Below are positions 52,615-63,770 of a stretch of DNA of 64,000 bases, piece after piece. The DNA comes from Cavia porcellus. Its lineage: Eukaryota > Chordata > Mammalia > Rodentia > Caviidae. Position numbers and translations under genes: made by a program. The stretch covers positions 14,948,001 through 15,012,000 of the forward strand of contig NW_026947492.1 of NCBI RefSeq assembly GCF_034190915.1, in the 5' to 3' direction. Each line of letters starts with the position of its first letter. The first letter of the stretch is position 1. The notes under the pieces are model-generated. The model worked only from the letters and a program-made list of their open reading frames with translations, was not told the DNA's origin and did no database searches.

Positions 52615-53169
52615 GCCTCATATGTAACTTTCAGAGGATCTCATCTATTGCACAAGTAAAGGGTTATGTATGCTGACATTTAGCTCACAGAAGGATAGGA
52701 ACAAATACAAGGTTGTGATACAAATTGAGAGCCCAGGGTTTGGTGAATGGCCAGGGTTTTGCTGAGGCTCCCCCACTGCCCTGTGTCAGCGGTGTAACAC
52801 GTAGTGACCGCCTCGCCTCGTAACACCACACTTACTAAAATCTGTCCCTGAAAAGGCTTCACTCCTAGTCACTGTGCTTGGCAGGATGTTTTCTGCCTGT
52901 TTTGCTGTTAACCCCACAATGGATTCTCTCTCTCCTTCATGTGTGTACTCTTTGTTTCGTATCTTAGATCTTGGCTAAAACCAACAGTGTTTTCCATGTT
53001 GTGCTGGGCGTGAGTGAGAGGCAAGCTTTGCTCCTTTCGGTAAGGAGCCTTGCTTCCTGCTTGGGATGCCTGGTGTGCTCCGGCCTACGTGGACTCTATT
53101 CCCTCCTTGCTAATTACCTTCACTCTTCTTTAATCCCTCATAAATTCAGCATCAAGCCCAACATTTTAT
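52615..53169. other. Unique sequence, no gene seen
   Basis: Short open frames only; no feature supported. Confidence 0.5.
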
Positions 53170-53333
53170 TTTAATTTTTTTTTTTTGGCCTTTTTGAGAC
53201 AAGGTCTTGCTATGCAGTACAGGCTGGCCTTGAGCTCACTGTGAGGCCAGGCTGGTCTTGAACTTGCAGCAATCCTCCTGCCTCAGCCTCCTGAGTGCTG
53301 GGATTACGGGTGTGTGTCACCACATCTGGCTTG
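53170..53333 (-). mobile_element. B1 SINE, antisense, full length
   Basis: 'GCCTTTTTGAGACAAGGTC' to 'GTGTGTCACCACATCTGGC' with a T-rich start. Moderate divergence. Confidence 0.92.
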
Positions 53334-54190
53334 TGGATATATGTTTAAGTCTTTGAATGTGGCCACATAACCATTTTTTATGAGGTTGTGACAGTAAATA
53401 AAATAAAATTACAAGGAAAATTCAGTTCTTGAATACTGAGAACAAAACAAGCTAACCTTAACGTATGTCAAATCAGAGAGATACTAGATATGCTATTATC
53501 TCTTCAAGATCTTGATTTTGAGTCTTTAGGTGAAGACTCAGAAGTGGTTTGCTGGATCGCCTGCTAGTTCTATTTTAGACTTTCTGAGGACCTTCCACAC
53601 TGTTCCCACTGCGATGGCACCGTTCTCCTTTCCATTAGCATCATGCAAGATCCCAGGTTCTCCCGCCTACCAATACTTTTCATAGTAGCCACCCCAACAG
53701 GTGAGAGGAGGACCTCAGTTATTTTAAAAGAGTAACTTGGTAGTAAACCCTAGTAGAATATGTCTGACACAAATATATAATTAAAAGAGAATCTTAAACT
53801 ATTTTCAATAATTAAAATATTGGCATTTGTTAAAATACTGGCATTTATATATAGCGGCCATATATTTATGTTAGTATTACCATATATATTAGTTTTATTC
53901 AGAAACTAAGCATATATGTGGATATATATATATATGTATATATATATATCAAATAATCACATTGGTATTTAGGAATCAAGTTGTTTAGCAGAATTAGAGA
54001 GAGATAAATATAAAATTGAGTAACTCACATGGAAAATCCTATAATAGTGAATTTGATTAAAATTAATAAAAACTTAGAATACATTTAAAAAAATAAACAG
54101 ATGTGTTTGCTGTACTCACTGTAAAGGCCTAGACCATGACTAATTCCCAAATAATGCAGATCCCTCCACTCAAACTGTGCCTTCCAAACA
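53334..54190. other. AT-rich unique sequence with ATAT microsatellite
   Basis: 53840-53955 has alternating TATATA runs around a 'TATAGCGGCCATATA' near-palindrome. No gene or named repeat elsewhere. Confidence 0.5.
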
Positions 54191-54191
54191 G

Positions 54192-54354
54192 ATTTTTTTT
54201 TTTTTTTTGTCTTTTTGAGACAGTGTCTCGCTATGCAGTTCAGGCTGACCTTGGGCTCACTTTGTAGCCCAGGCTGGTCTCGAACTCACAAGTGGTCCTC
54301 CTGCCTCAGCCTTCCAAGTGCTGGGATTACAGGTATAAGCCACCATGCCCGGTT
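54192..54354 (-). mobile_element. Young B1 SINE, antisense
   Basis: 'GTCTTTTTGAGACAGTGTCTC' region to 'CACCATGCCCGG' with a T run. 'CCAAACAGA' flanks both sides. One of the least diverged B1 copies here. Confidence 0.95.
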
Positions 54355-54687
54355 CCCAAACAGAATTTTTAGCAGAAAGGAGCCAGGGCTCCTGGAAGAA
54401 AGGCTGATTTGAGGTTGGAGGAGAAACATGGAAGAGGCCAGGATTATTCTGTTCTGCTGAAAATCAAAGATGCTATCGTGGGTTTAAGGGCTGTGTCACC
54501 CGGGTGGCCTCTTTTGCACCAAGGTGGGGCAATCTGAGCATAACAGCAGTATTAGTGGCAGTGAGGTAGGACAGAATGCAGATGGGTCACAGGGAGAAAA
54601 GGCTGCGTTTTGTTTTCTTATTACTCTGGTACTTCGGGCGAGATCCCTGCCCGGTCAGCGCTGCTTGCTCGGATGCTAACCTTTCCT
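54355..54687. other. Unique sequence, no gene seen
   Basis: No feature recognised. Confidence 0.5.
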
Positions 54688-54781
54688 CAGGAGGCTGAGG
54701 CAGGAGGATTGCTGCAAGTTCAAGACCAGCCTGGCCTCACAGTGAGCTCAAGGCCAGCCTGTACTGCATAGCAAGACCTCC
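54688..54781 (+). mobile_element. B1 SINE, 5' truncated
   Basis: Starts inside B1 at 'AGGAGGCTGAGGCAGGAGG' and ends 'CATAGCAAGACCTC'. It then leads into a pyrimidine tract rather than a poly(A), so the 3' end is also altered. Confidence 0.85.
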
Positions 54782-54866
54782 TTTACCTTCTCCTCCTTCT
54801 TCCTCTTCCTCTCCCCCTTCTTTGTCTTCTCCTCTTCATCTTCTTTTTCTTCTTTTTCAATACTGA
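54776..54866. repeat. Polypyrimidine tract
   Basis: About 90 bp of C/T with few A or G (TCCTCCTTCTTCCTCTTCC). Complementary in type to the purine tract at 57151. Confidence 0.88.
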
Positions 54867-55017
54867 GGGTTGAACCTGGGGCTTTCAGCCTTTTTAACTT
54901 TTTAAAAGGGTTTGTTAAGTCACTAAGCAGCTAAGAATGGGCTCGAATTTGTGACCCTCCTGCCTCAGTTTCCTAGATTGCTAGGATTTGCACAGGTGTG
55001 CCACTATGCTTGGCACA
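54867..55017 (-). mobile_element. Old B1-dID SINE, antisense
   Basis: dID end 'GAGGGTTGAACCTGGGGC', a linker 'TTTTTAACTTTTTAAAAG', then reverse B1 'GGGCTCGAATTTGTGACC' to 'GTGTGCCACTATGCTTGGC'. Diverged. Confidence 0.6.
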
Positions 55018-56332
55018 TTTTGATGTTTTAAGACGCATCTGTAGTACAAGGTTCATTCACTCTAAATTTGGCTAGACTGTCTCATGCCCTTCAACACTGA
55101 GGACACCAAGGGTACCTAGAGAAATTTTCAGGAACAGCCATGACCAGTGCTTATAATATCACTTTCAGCCTCCCCTCCCACTGGGGTGCCTAAAGGTCTC
55201 CAAACCTGTGATCATCTCAGGTTGCAAAAAAAGCAGCCTCACACATGACCCCATGATGAAACCACCTCCCCCAAGATGGAGCAATTACCCCATGAGGGAA
55301 ACTGAGGCAGCCCTGCTTCCTAAGCAAGAACAGTCATCTCAGAGAAGTCAAATTGCCCCTTGAGCCATAAAGATTCTTCCAGAGCTATGGAACCAAAACG
55401 GAGATAATGATCCTCTAGCCCCCGGCCCACCTCGGCGGCTCCACGAAAGCTGGCTGAATTCTTTTGTAAGTGGACAGGCCTGAAGCCCTGCATCGGTGGG
55501 TTCCCTCCAATTGCTCAGTCTGGAGTCCTTTTCCAATTCTTTCTCCTTTCTAACTACTGTGCTTCACACTGACAAGTCCTGACATTTTTTTCCCTGTGAT
55601 TTGAGCCAGGAACCTAGTGGGCCATATCAAATATGTTAAAACCCAAGTGTTCACAGTGAGAAAAAGTAAGGAAATAAAGACTAAATGAACACTTTGGGAG
55701 ACGCTCATTATGGTGAGAACTGACAATGAGGAAAACTGAAGAGAAATAAATTATATTCATCTATTTCCCCTGTTTAGACTATCACTCAGCTAATTAATGC
55801 TATAACTTTTACACAACCCCACAAATCCAGTGTAAAGAGTCTGAGCCTAGAGCCTGACACAGGGTCACAGCTGGAAAGGGAAGGTGGGGGTCAACTGTAG
55901 GGAAGAACAAGCCGGTGTCTATAAAGACAGACCGGAAGCTGTGACAGTTCTGTTGTATGGATGGCACAGGTGACCTGCAGCCAGGGGTTCTCCCTTGCCT
56001 TGAGGCCAAGCGCACACACCAGCCCAAGGTGGGAAAGCCTGCAGAGCTTGCAGCGGAGGTGGAGTAGCTGGAGGTCAGTTGCTACTTACAGCAACGAGGT
56101 GAGCCGCAGATGAGCCCTGGCTTTGTGAGCCACAAAACGGCAGCTGCTTCACTTCCACCCTCTCCATTCCCTTAGTGGATCCTCCTGGTTGGAAACCCAC
56201 AGGAAAAGGGAATTCTGGGAAATGCATTCCGGTCCTGCCCTGTTGATGCATTGCAAAAACACCACAGTCATCAATGGCTGCTTACACTGTCACCAGGAAG
56301 CCAGGTTTTAACAGCGCCTTGATTCATTGTGT
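55018..56332. other. Unique sequence, no gene seen
   Basis: No exon, RNA gene or named repeat that I can support. Confidence 0.5.
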
Positions 56333-56770
56333 GTTTGATGAAAGAATTCGGATGAGACTTGTAGCAGTGGTACAGACATAGTTTATTATCGAAAGCGATG
56401 GATTTTCAGAGAATACAGCTTGAGACATGAGAGGTGGGTGAGCACCAAGATAGCGGTTATGCTAAGTTAAATAACACTCGGGCTACCTTCAGATGATTAA
56501 CTATGTTTTTCCGGAACATTTCCTTTCTCTGAGGTCACTGTTCTTTTACAAGGAAAATGGGGTTATTTTGATCAACTTTGGAGGGACTTCTGAGGTTCCT
56601 GTTCACTCTTGAAGTGCAGTGTTATCTGTTTAGTTTGTTTTGAGACCTAGAAGTATTTTCTAACTCCTTACCCGTGATCTGACTTTGTAGGAGCCCTGGA
56701 CCTTATCAGCACACTTAGAAGGGGTTACATTTGCTTGGGCTTCACCCAAGCTAGTGATTTGGATTTCGCC
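56333..56770 (-). repeat. Possible old LTR, antisense
   Basis: 'GACATAGTTTATTATCG' looks like an antisense polyadenylation region about 50 bp inside the low end, as in LTRs. Ends and partner are not identified. Confidence 0.3.
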
Positions 56771-56961
56771 TATAGTTAGTGATTAAGAAAATAAAGGGGG
56801 AAAAAACATGTTTTTGTTGTTTTTCATATAGCTCTTGCTATCTGTCTCCGCGCTGGCCTGTTTATGTCTAACTTTGTGCCTAGCCAAACCACAGGATGAG
56901 GGGCTGCTGGGAAGCTTAACCATGCAGTGGCTTCAATGGTCACATTTTGAACATGTTGATA

Positions 56962-57150
56962 TATATCCAGGTGTTGGGGTACACACCTGTAGTCCCAGCA
57001 GTCTGGGAGGCTGAAGCAGGAGGATCGTAAATTTGAAACCAGCCTGGCCAACTTAGTGTCTTAGTGAGATCTTGTCTCAAAACAAAAATTGTAATGAGGA
57101 GGGCTGGGGATGTAGCTTAATGCAAAGGGCCTGGGTTCCATTCTAGTGCT
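56962..57150 (+). mobile_element. Dimeric B1-dID SINE
   Basis: B1 part 'CCAGGTGTTGGGGTACACAC' to 'GAGATCTTGTCTCAAAAC', linker, then dID 'GGGCTGGGGATGTAGCTTAA' to 'GGGTTCCATTCTAGTGCTG'. Both monomers are complete in outline. Confidence 0.85.
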
Positions 57151-57163
57151 GAGAAAGGGGAAA

Positions 57164-57220
<57 letters not shown>

Positions 57221-57257
57221 GAAGAAGAGGAAGAGGAGGAGGAAGAAGAAAGAAAGA
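57151..57257 (+). repeat. 107-bp uninterrupted polypurine tract
   Basis: Only A and G for 107 bp: GGGGAAAGG, a (GA)n core, then GGAAGAAGAAGAGG units. It starts where the tail of the B1-dID should be, so it grew from a SINE tail. Homopurine mirror tracts can form triplex (H-) DNA. Confidence 0.95.
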
Positions 57258-57596
57258 TCAGGTGCCTCATGCCTCCCACTGTGATGCAATAGGAAATATT
57301 TAACCAGACCACAGGAGTCTTACTAGAAAATCAGACTTGAAGTATCCTGGCCTCAGGCTCTGGTTACACCAGGGAGAAGGAAAGTATTAAATAACTGCAC
57401 AGGCGGACAATCAGTCCAATCCAAGACGAGGTAGACTGTACAGTTCAGTCTACCTCCTATGTTCCTCCAATTCCTATGTTCAGTCTCCTGAATGAATACA
57501 TTGCAAAGGACATGAGTTATAGAGCAAATAACAGGTGTGTATGGGTAACTCACAGATTTCAAAAAAGAAACCTGACAGAAATAGCAATCAGAAACA
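57258..57596. other. Unique spacer, no gene seen
   Basis: Includes a small repeated phrase (AGTCTACCTCCTATGTTCC-like) near 57445-57480. No other feature. Confidence 0.5.
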
Positions 57597-57685
57597 ATGG
57601 GTGGCACAATGTTTGCCTGGCAAAGTGTGAGGTCATGAGTTCAATTCTGGGGACCAAAATAAAACAAAAACAAAAACCCAATGGG
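57597..57685 (+). repeat. ID SINE, 5' truncated
   Basis: 'GTTTGCCTGGCAAAGTGTG', 'GTCATGAGTTCAATTCTGGG' and an A-rich tail with AAAACAAAAAC. Box A is lost. Confidence 0.65.
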
Positions 57686-58073
57686 TAAAAATTGTTTGAG
57701 CCTTGATTCAAACAAACCAACTTAGACATGTGACTCTATATGTGGATGCTCCTCAGCTTGTGTAAGGGTTACGTGCACACCACTCCTTCATAAGCTGGAA
57801 ATCCCAAGTGGAAAACGCACTCAATACAGCCAAGCGGCTGCCCATTACAGTTCAGCGACACAGCACACTGCAGAGTGTTGGCTGTTCAACCTGGTGATCA
57901 TGGGGTTGCTGGGGAGCTTCCAATCCCCAATGTTCAGCATCAGGAGAGAGAAGATACCAAAACCACTAGTGTAAGAAAAGATCACAGTTCAAAGTAGGGT
58001 TTGCACAGAATGCATATTACTATGGTAACATTGTAAAGTTGAGATATAAATCAAACCACAGTCAGTTGGGGAC

Positions 58074-58076
<3 letters not shown>
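57686..58076. other. Unique sequence, no gene seen
   Basis: Nothing recognised. Confidence 0.5.

Positions 58077-58126
<50 letters not shown>
58077..58126 (+). repeat. (GT)n microsatellite
   Basis: About 23 uninterrupted GT units, preceded by TATATAT. The longest pure GT run in the window. Confidence 0.95.
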
Positions 58127-58127
<1 letters not shown>

Positions 58128-61100
58128 CCACTGAGCACATGGGAAAATGCATCCTGGTGAGCAGCAAATAGAGTCCAGTACTGCCCATTCGCACAGGCTT
58201 TCCATTTGTTTAGCTGTACTTCATAGTTGTGTCCTCTTGCCGGCAGAAAGAGCAAGCATAAAGCTGCAGATGGGGTAACTGGACTTCAGAGAAGTGGAAT
58301 GATTGTCCAGTGTAGGCAAAGCTGGCTTGGGGACCCACACCTGTCCTTCTGGAGGTCACTGATTCAGGAAGGCACAGGACCCCTGTGACCATCCTGGCCA
58401 GAGATCAGAGGCTGTGCTGGGAAAGATTCGGAAAGGGGCCACTTACACCAGTGGCATCAAATTATGCAAAAGTTTGAAAACCGAAGGGAGAAGTTTAGAT
58501 TAGAGTCAAGGCCAGGAGATCATTTTTCTGTCCATCCAGCCACTCTTCCTCCCACACAAATAAATATTAAAAACGCCTGTCTTTCCTCTAGGCAATGCAA
58601 AGCGTTCAGCTCTCTTGCTTTTAAAATTCAGAAGTGAGATCATACAACTTTACTCAAAAATTCATTAACGCAAAGATCCATTTCAATTATGCAATTTATT
58701 CAAGGAAGATGGTTAGAGGTAGCAGGAAATGGAGACAGGGACAGGCAGCAAAGGAGATTATCGTGTGAGATATAAAAATATTTTGAGACGAGGATTAGTG
58801 ATGTAAACTGCCCTCGTTTTATTATGGCTATTCACAGGAGCCTCAGGTTTCAAAATGGATTTTTGTCTTCTATGTCTGTCTTTTGAAAATTTGAGCAGCT
58901 GACCCCGCTGTAGGTTCCCAGGAGCCCAGATTCCCAGCGTGAAAGAAGAAGGTGCACATGTGTGATTGCCAGAGGCAGAGTACGGTCAGAGTCTTAAATA
59001 AGAGCCACGAGGAGCCAAGAGCATCTTCTGCATCATTCAGTCCTGAGCAGAGTCAGTCTCCCGAAAGACCATGCCCTGGGGTGACTTATCCACATGGGGT
59101 TCAGGGTGTGGGCAGTGGTCCTGGTTCCCACACTTCTTGTCCAGTGGTCTGGCACCATGAGATTTTACTTGATCTTCCATATAGAACCCACAATCTTATC
59201 AAGTGCCAGGGCTTCTTCGACTTCTTAGTACTAAATTCTAGAAGAGGAATAGCCATTCCAGGTCCTATCTGCTCCTTCAGCCCTAATTTCTATCATCTTG
59301 CAAAGTCCCCTCTGTGTTAGAACCATGCATGGGCAGTAAATCACTGAGCACGATGATGGTGGGGTTGGGTGACAGCATCTCCAGGAGTCCTCAAGAGCTC
59401 TAGACATTGTCTCATTGTTTCCAAGACTCGAGGAAAGAAGAGCTTCTTCCTGCGTTTTGAATCACTGAACACTGACTTAATGGAAGCGAGGAACAAAATT
59501 TCTAATGCCTTGAAGGTTTTATGCTTTATTACCTTGCTTAGGATGGAGAAAAATGAGAAACAGAGACATATGATTTGCTTGATGGCACACAGCTTGATGG
59601 AGATCACACACCTTACCATGTCCTTTGAATCAAGAAGTTAATTAAGTGGGGTGGATTCTCCTATTCAGTTTCTGGTGAAAGCAGAGCCAAGCAGTCAAGT
59701 GATTACTCAGAGTAATGTGACGGTGTTGAAATGAATGCACTTTCATTCTAGAAAAGGCGGGAATTTTCTCTGTGCACCTAACAGGCATGTATTGATTCAT
59801 TCTTTTGCAGTGATTACTAGGAACAATCTAGCCCCTGCGGCACAGAAGGGAGGAAGAAAGATGCAGCTCTTGGGTGGGTCAGAGAAGTAAACAAAGCTTT
59901 CCAAGGCCCATCCTGCAGGTGTTTTGTTCCAGATTCCCCAGTTAAGACAGCACTGGGCGCGGATGCTTTGGCCAGCACCAAGGGCAGATGTGACATTAGG
60001 AGATGTGTCTAGAAAAAGGCCAACTTCCTGGTAGAGCAGCTTAAATATCAGCCCAGGGTAGATAAGATGGAGCTACCTGCTGAACAAGACTACTTGAGGG
60101 GCAGATGTGAGCAGAACTATTTGGAGGAGAGCAGCACAGCTCTGATTAAGACACCAGAGTACCTCAAGACTCAAGCTGAAACCAGATGACCTGCATTGCA
60201 ACCTGGCTGCAGGCAAGCAAGGGTGCGGGACAGGCTGGGAACCCATATGTCGCCCCTGCTGGGACTAGGCAGAGGGTGCCCTGAGCCCTTCATGAGGGCC
60301 ACTGCAGCCTGTGCTCTGGCCTAGCTCGGGTGTGTTTTCCTTGTTAAAAATGAGAAGAGCATCTGGCGCGATTGCCTTTACAGATTCTGACGCCTTCTTC
60401 AAGTGCCTCTGGTTCTGATTCCTCCCACCAAGTGGGTGATAGTCATGCATTGTCATAATGAAAGACATGACCAGTCACTGCTGAGCAGGAGTAGATGGAT
60501 AAACTGGCAAATTATACTCTGGATGATATATTTTCTTGTGAATCTAATAGGCTCAGTCAGATAAGCCAGGAGAGAATGAACAAAATCCTGGTGCAAGCTG
60601 TGCCAAGTCCAAGACCAGAAATGGAACTTTTGAAGGCGGTTTCAATGCTCTTGACTACCCCAGACCCTCTCCCTGGCCCACTCCTAAGCACATAGCTAGG
60701 TGCTCAGTAAGCACCATTGTTATTATCGCAAAAAAGTATTCCCATTTGTCTGCTTGCTAATTTATGTTTGTGGCCAAATGATGTTAAATGGAGAAAGGGC
60801 TACACATTGCTAAGCCGGGGGTCCATACTGCTGCTAAGTGGCTTGGTCCTTGAAGGCAGGGACGATGCCCAGCACAGGCAGGTGCCCCAGCGCTTCCCAC
60901 TGTGGGCGAGCAGCCTACTGGTGCTCAGAGGGCTGCCGCAAAGTGTGCACAAACAGTGACAGCAGACCGAGCTGTCTTCCACTCTCATTTTTTCCTCTTT
61001 GACATCTTCCTGCTTCTGCTTTGTCCCTTTGTCCTTAGGTCTGACCTCCAACTTGGCAGTTCTAGTTAAACTTGCCTCCTTCCTCTTGGGGTGCACCCAC

Positions 61101-61740
61101 AGCGTCCATTTACATTTTCCCTCAGCCTTCAGAAAAGTTCCCAGCCATCTCAGCCAGAGTTCGCTAAGTCTCTCACTTACCAATGAGTCCCATTTGGGGA
61201 GACCGTTTGTAAGTTGGATTCATTCGTAAGGTCAATAAAGTGAGTCTTATACACCTGTGACATAAAAGCACCAAATACACACATGAAAATACAGGAAGTC
61301 CCCGAGTGCACTGTGTCACTGCACAGCAAGCACCCAGCCGTGCAGCTCTGACAGCGTCCGGGACCCACGGGAGCTACTTCCGTGCTCTGTTCCCATCTGC
61401 GAATGATCCTAACGTGACACCGGGTTTGTGAGTTCGCAGCTCCAACGCTCCTAAGCTGGGGACTGACCGTCCTAAACCCCGTTCTCCTGTGGGGAGGGGA
61501 TTGTCTTGGCTTGGAAGGTTCACAGCCACCAATGTCTCCTCTCCCAAAGCAAACCACACCCCAGCCTAGAAAAGCTGGGAAAGTGGGATTGGTGAGCAAG
61601 GCCAGGCTCTGCTCGCAAAGATCTGATCTCGGGACACCATCTATTCGTTTGCCAGCTGTGTTCTGCTGGGGCTGTCTCTTGTCTAAAATAAGGGACATTT
61701 TAATGCCTCCTTTCTTCATGGCTCAGAGACGTGCAGATAA
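58127..61740. other. Long, almost repeat-free stretch, no gene seen
   Basis: Weak MIR/L2-type cores occur near 58262-58320 ('GACTTCAGAGAAGTGG') and 59540-59590. The open frames (for example 180 aa at 61719-61177) show no domain or coding signal. The near absence of young SINEs over 3.6 kb is notable. Confidence 0.5.
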
Positions 61741-61741
61741 A

Positions 61742-61792
61742 GTGCGTGCGTGCACGCTCGTGTGTGCACGTTCGTGTGTATGCATGTGTGTG
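61742..61792 (+). repeat. Alternating purine-pyrimidine tract with CpGs
   Basis: 'GTGCGTGCGTGCACGC', 'CGTGTGTGCACG' and 'GTATGCATGTGTGTG' make about 50 bp of mostly alternating R/Y sequence with several CG steps, favourable for Z-DNA. Confidence 0.8.
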
Positions 61793-61874
61793 GGGAGGGT
61801 AGGGATTATGTCTTTTTCTCTCCTCTGCATCCTTATTGTTGTATGAGTAGTGGTGGGACTGGTTTAGCTAAATC

Positions 61875-62008
61875 AGTGGTGCCAAGCTTTCGCCCGCAGT
61901 GGGATCACTTGAGAAGCTTTTGAAACACGCATCCTCAACTCCACAGCCTGGACTTCGAGTCTCAGTAAGCCTGGGCCGCAGCCTGGAACCTGCATCTCAA
62001 ACAGCTGC
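61875..62008 (+). repeat. MER5-like hAT transposon
   Basis: 'CAGTGGTGCCAAGCTTTCG', 'GATCACTTGAGAAGCTTTTG' and 'AAGCCTGGGCCGCAGCC' match the layout of a MER5-type non-autonomous element. Diverged. Confidence 0.6.
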
Positions 62009-62056
62009 CCTAGCAAAGCTGCCCGCCGTGGTCCAGGGCGGCAGCACGAGAAACGG

Positions 62057-62070
62057 CCAGCAGATGGCGC
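62057..62070 (+). promoter_or_regulatory. CTCF motif, perfect consensus match
   Basis: 'CCAGCAGATGGCGC' fits CCASYAGRKGGCRS at all 14 positions, in GC-rich unique DNA just after a MER5-like element. Opposite orientation to the motif at 33137. Confidence 0.62.
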
Positions 62071-62339
62071 CAACATCGAAGCCGGACCTCCCCAGGGAGA
62101 GGATGGAACTGGGTCAGTTCCTGTCTCAACCTACACAAAACTCAGGTTTTCCCAAGCAGGAGGGGGCGGCTGCGGCCTGGCCGGAAGCTGAGCTGAGCAG
62201 AGAGCAGCTGAGGTTGAGGAGGCAGCTGGTGCGGGGGAGGAACTGGACCCCTCCCCCACGGTCGCCTCCCCCCTGCTAGCTGCCCTGGGGGAGGTGCCTT
62301 CTCTGTGCTGCAGGCCTCTTCTGGCCTGCCAGCGCCTCA

Positions 62340-62480
62340 GCAAAGTATATATTCCCGCTGCTTGAAAGATATTCCTGGAGCTTCCTTTTCGGTGATCTCA
62401 GCTTGGGACTGAACTCATGAGTAAGAAAATATTTCTGGAGTTTAATAAAAATACCGTATGCAGCTAACAAAGCCCTTTGC
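62340..62480. promoter_or_regulatory. Candidate conserved non-coding element
   Basis: Repeat-free, with 'AAGTATATATTCCCGCTGC', 'GAAAATATTTCTGGAG' and 'TTTAATAAAAATACCGTATG'. AT-rich motif block next to GC-rich DNA. Only a texture-based guess. Confidence 0.22.
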
Positions 62481-62543
62481 TCTTTACCTGCCAGTGAGTA
62501 GTTTGGCCGCTGCTCACTGGCTCACCTGCGGGGTGGGAATTTA

Positions 62544-62563
62544 CGATCGATCGCTCGATCGAT
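62544..62563. repeat. CpG-dense ATCG near-palindrome
   Basis: 'CGATCGATCGCTCGATCGAT' contains five CG steps in 20 bp and folds on itself about a central C. CpG is depleted in the surrounding DNA. Confidence 0.85.
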
Positions 62564-62880
62564 GGATCATAGATCACTGTCCAGCAGGTGCATGGGAAGA
62601 AGGGGCCGGCTGCACGGGTGCTGCAACTTCAGGCTCCTCCGAGTTCTGCCCAGTTCAAAGCTGTCAGGAGGAAATGAGCACAGGGCAAAGTGCCGTCTAC
62701 ACCACAGGCACTCAGTCAGGAGGTGGAAGATGAGCCGGTTTCTCAGGGGAGAGACTGATCTGTGCTCAGCTCCGTGCAGACCAGGAGAAGTTGTGGTGGT
62801 CCCCGTCCAGTAGGCAGACGGTAGCCACAGGTGGCAGCTGGACACTTAACATGCAGCGAGGGTGACCAAAGAAGCTCAGG
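62564..62880. other. Unique sequence, no gene seen
   Basis: No feature beyond short frames on both strands. Confidence 0.5.
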
Positions 62881-63008
62881 TTAACCGTCCGTGATGGTGC
62901 ACACCTGGAATTCCAGCCCTCCAGGAGGCCGAGGCAAGAGCATGGGAAATTGGAGCCCAGCTTGGGCGACTTAGTGACTCACCGAGACCCTTTCTAAAAA
63001 CAAAAAAG
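62881..63008 (+). mobile_element. B1 SINE
   Basis: 'GTCCGTGATGGTGCACACC' to 'CGAGACCCTTTCTAAAAAC'. Full length, diverged. Confidence 0.85.
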
Positions 63009-63623
63009 TAATAAACGGCTTGGCGTGCATGCGCGCACACAGTGCAGTCTAAACTTTAATTCAATGTAAATTCATGAGCCGGACAGCACAGCTCCGCAGA
63101 ACTCCTCGGTGGGTTATGTTTGGGTTACGAAAGGATGTGCCTAGGACCGGAAAGCATGTCTGGGAGGAGCTAGGAGGTAAACTGCTTCCCCTAGAAAGGT
63201 GGGGAGACAGGCTGGAGGCAGGCTGACTAAGAAAGGAACCCAGCGGAGCTGAAGAGGACGTGGTCAGCTGGTTTTGCAAAGGGTTGGTAACGAGCAAATG
63301 AAAAAACAGTGAACCCCCTCTGGAGTGGGGATGGCGCAAGGGCATTTTAAGAACCCGGGATGCCTAATACTAAGGCAAGCCACTGAGCCACTCAGCAGCG
63401 CCGCTTCTTGGGGTTGCCCCAGCTCTTCAGGGTGTCTTCTCCATGCAGGATCGGGAGGCGGCAGCAATTGGGAAGAGAAGGGAGTTGAGACGTGGGGTGA
63501 TTCCTTCAGGAAAGGAGACACAGGAGAGGAAAAAATCGCAGCACTAGAGGGGTCTGGGCTGGGAGGTTCTGCAGAAATAGTGCAGGCTGTTGGCAAGGTT
63601 TGGGGACCCAATTTAAGTACATC
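63009..63623. other. Unique sequence, no gene seen
   Basis: The 128- and 125-aa frames here overlap on opposite strands and run into a B1; neither has a recognisable domain. Confidence 0.5.
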
Positions 63624-63770
63624 TTTTGTCTTTTTGAGACAGGGTCTCACTATGCAGTTCAGGCTGGCCTTGAGCTCACTGTGTAGCCCAGGCTGGCCTT
63701 GACCTCACAGCAATCCTCCTGCTTCAGTCTCCCGAGTGCTGGGATCACAGGCCTGTGCCATCACGCCCAG
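63624..63770 (-). mobile_element. B1 SINE, antisense
   Basis: 'GTCTTTTTGAGACAGGGTC' to 'GTGCCATCACGCCCAG'. 'AAGTACAT'/'AAGTAAAT' flank it as a likely target duplication. Confidence 0.93.

Noticed and set aside
57185..57312. 83-aa Ser/Leu-rich open frame opposite the purine tract
   Set aside because: It is a translation of a simple repeat.
61177..61719. 180-aa open frame on the minus strand
   Set aside because: No recognisable domain; overlapping frames on both strands are equally long in this GC-richer stretch.
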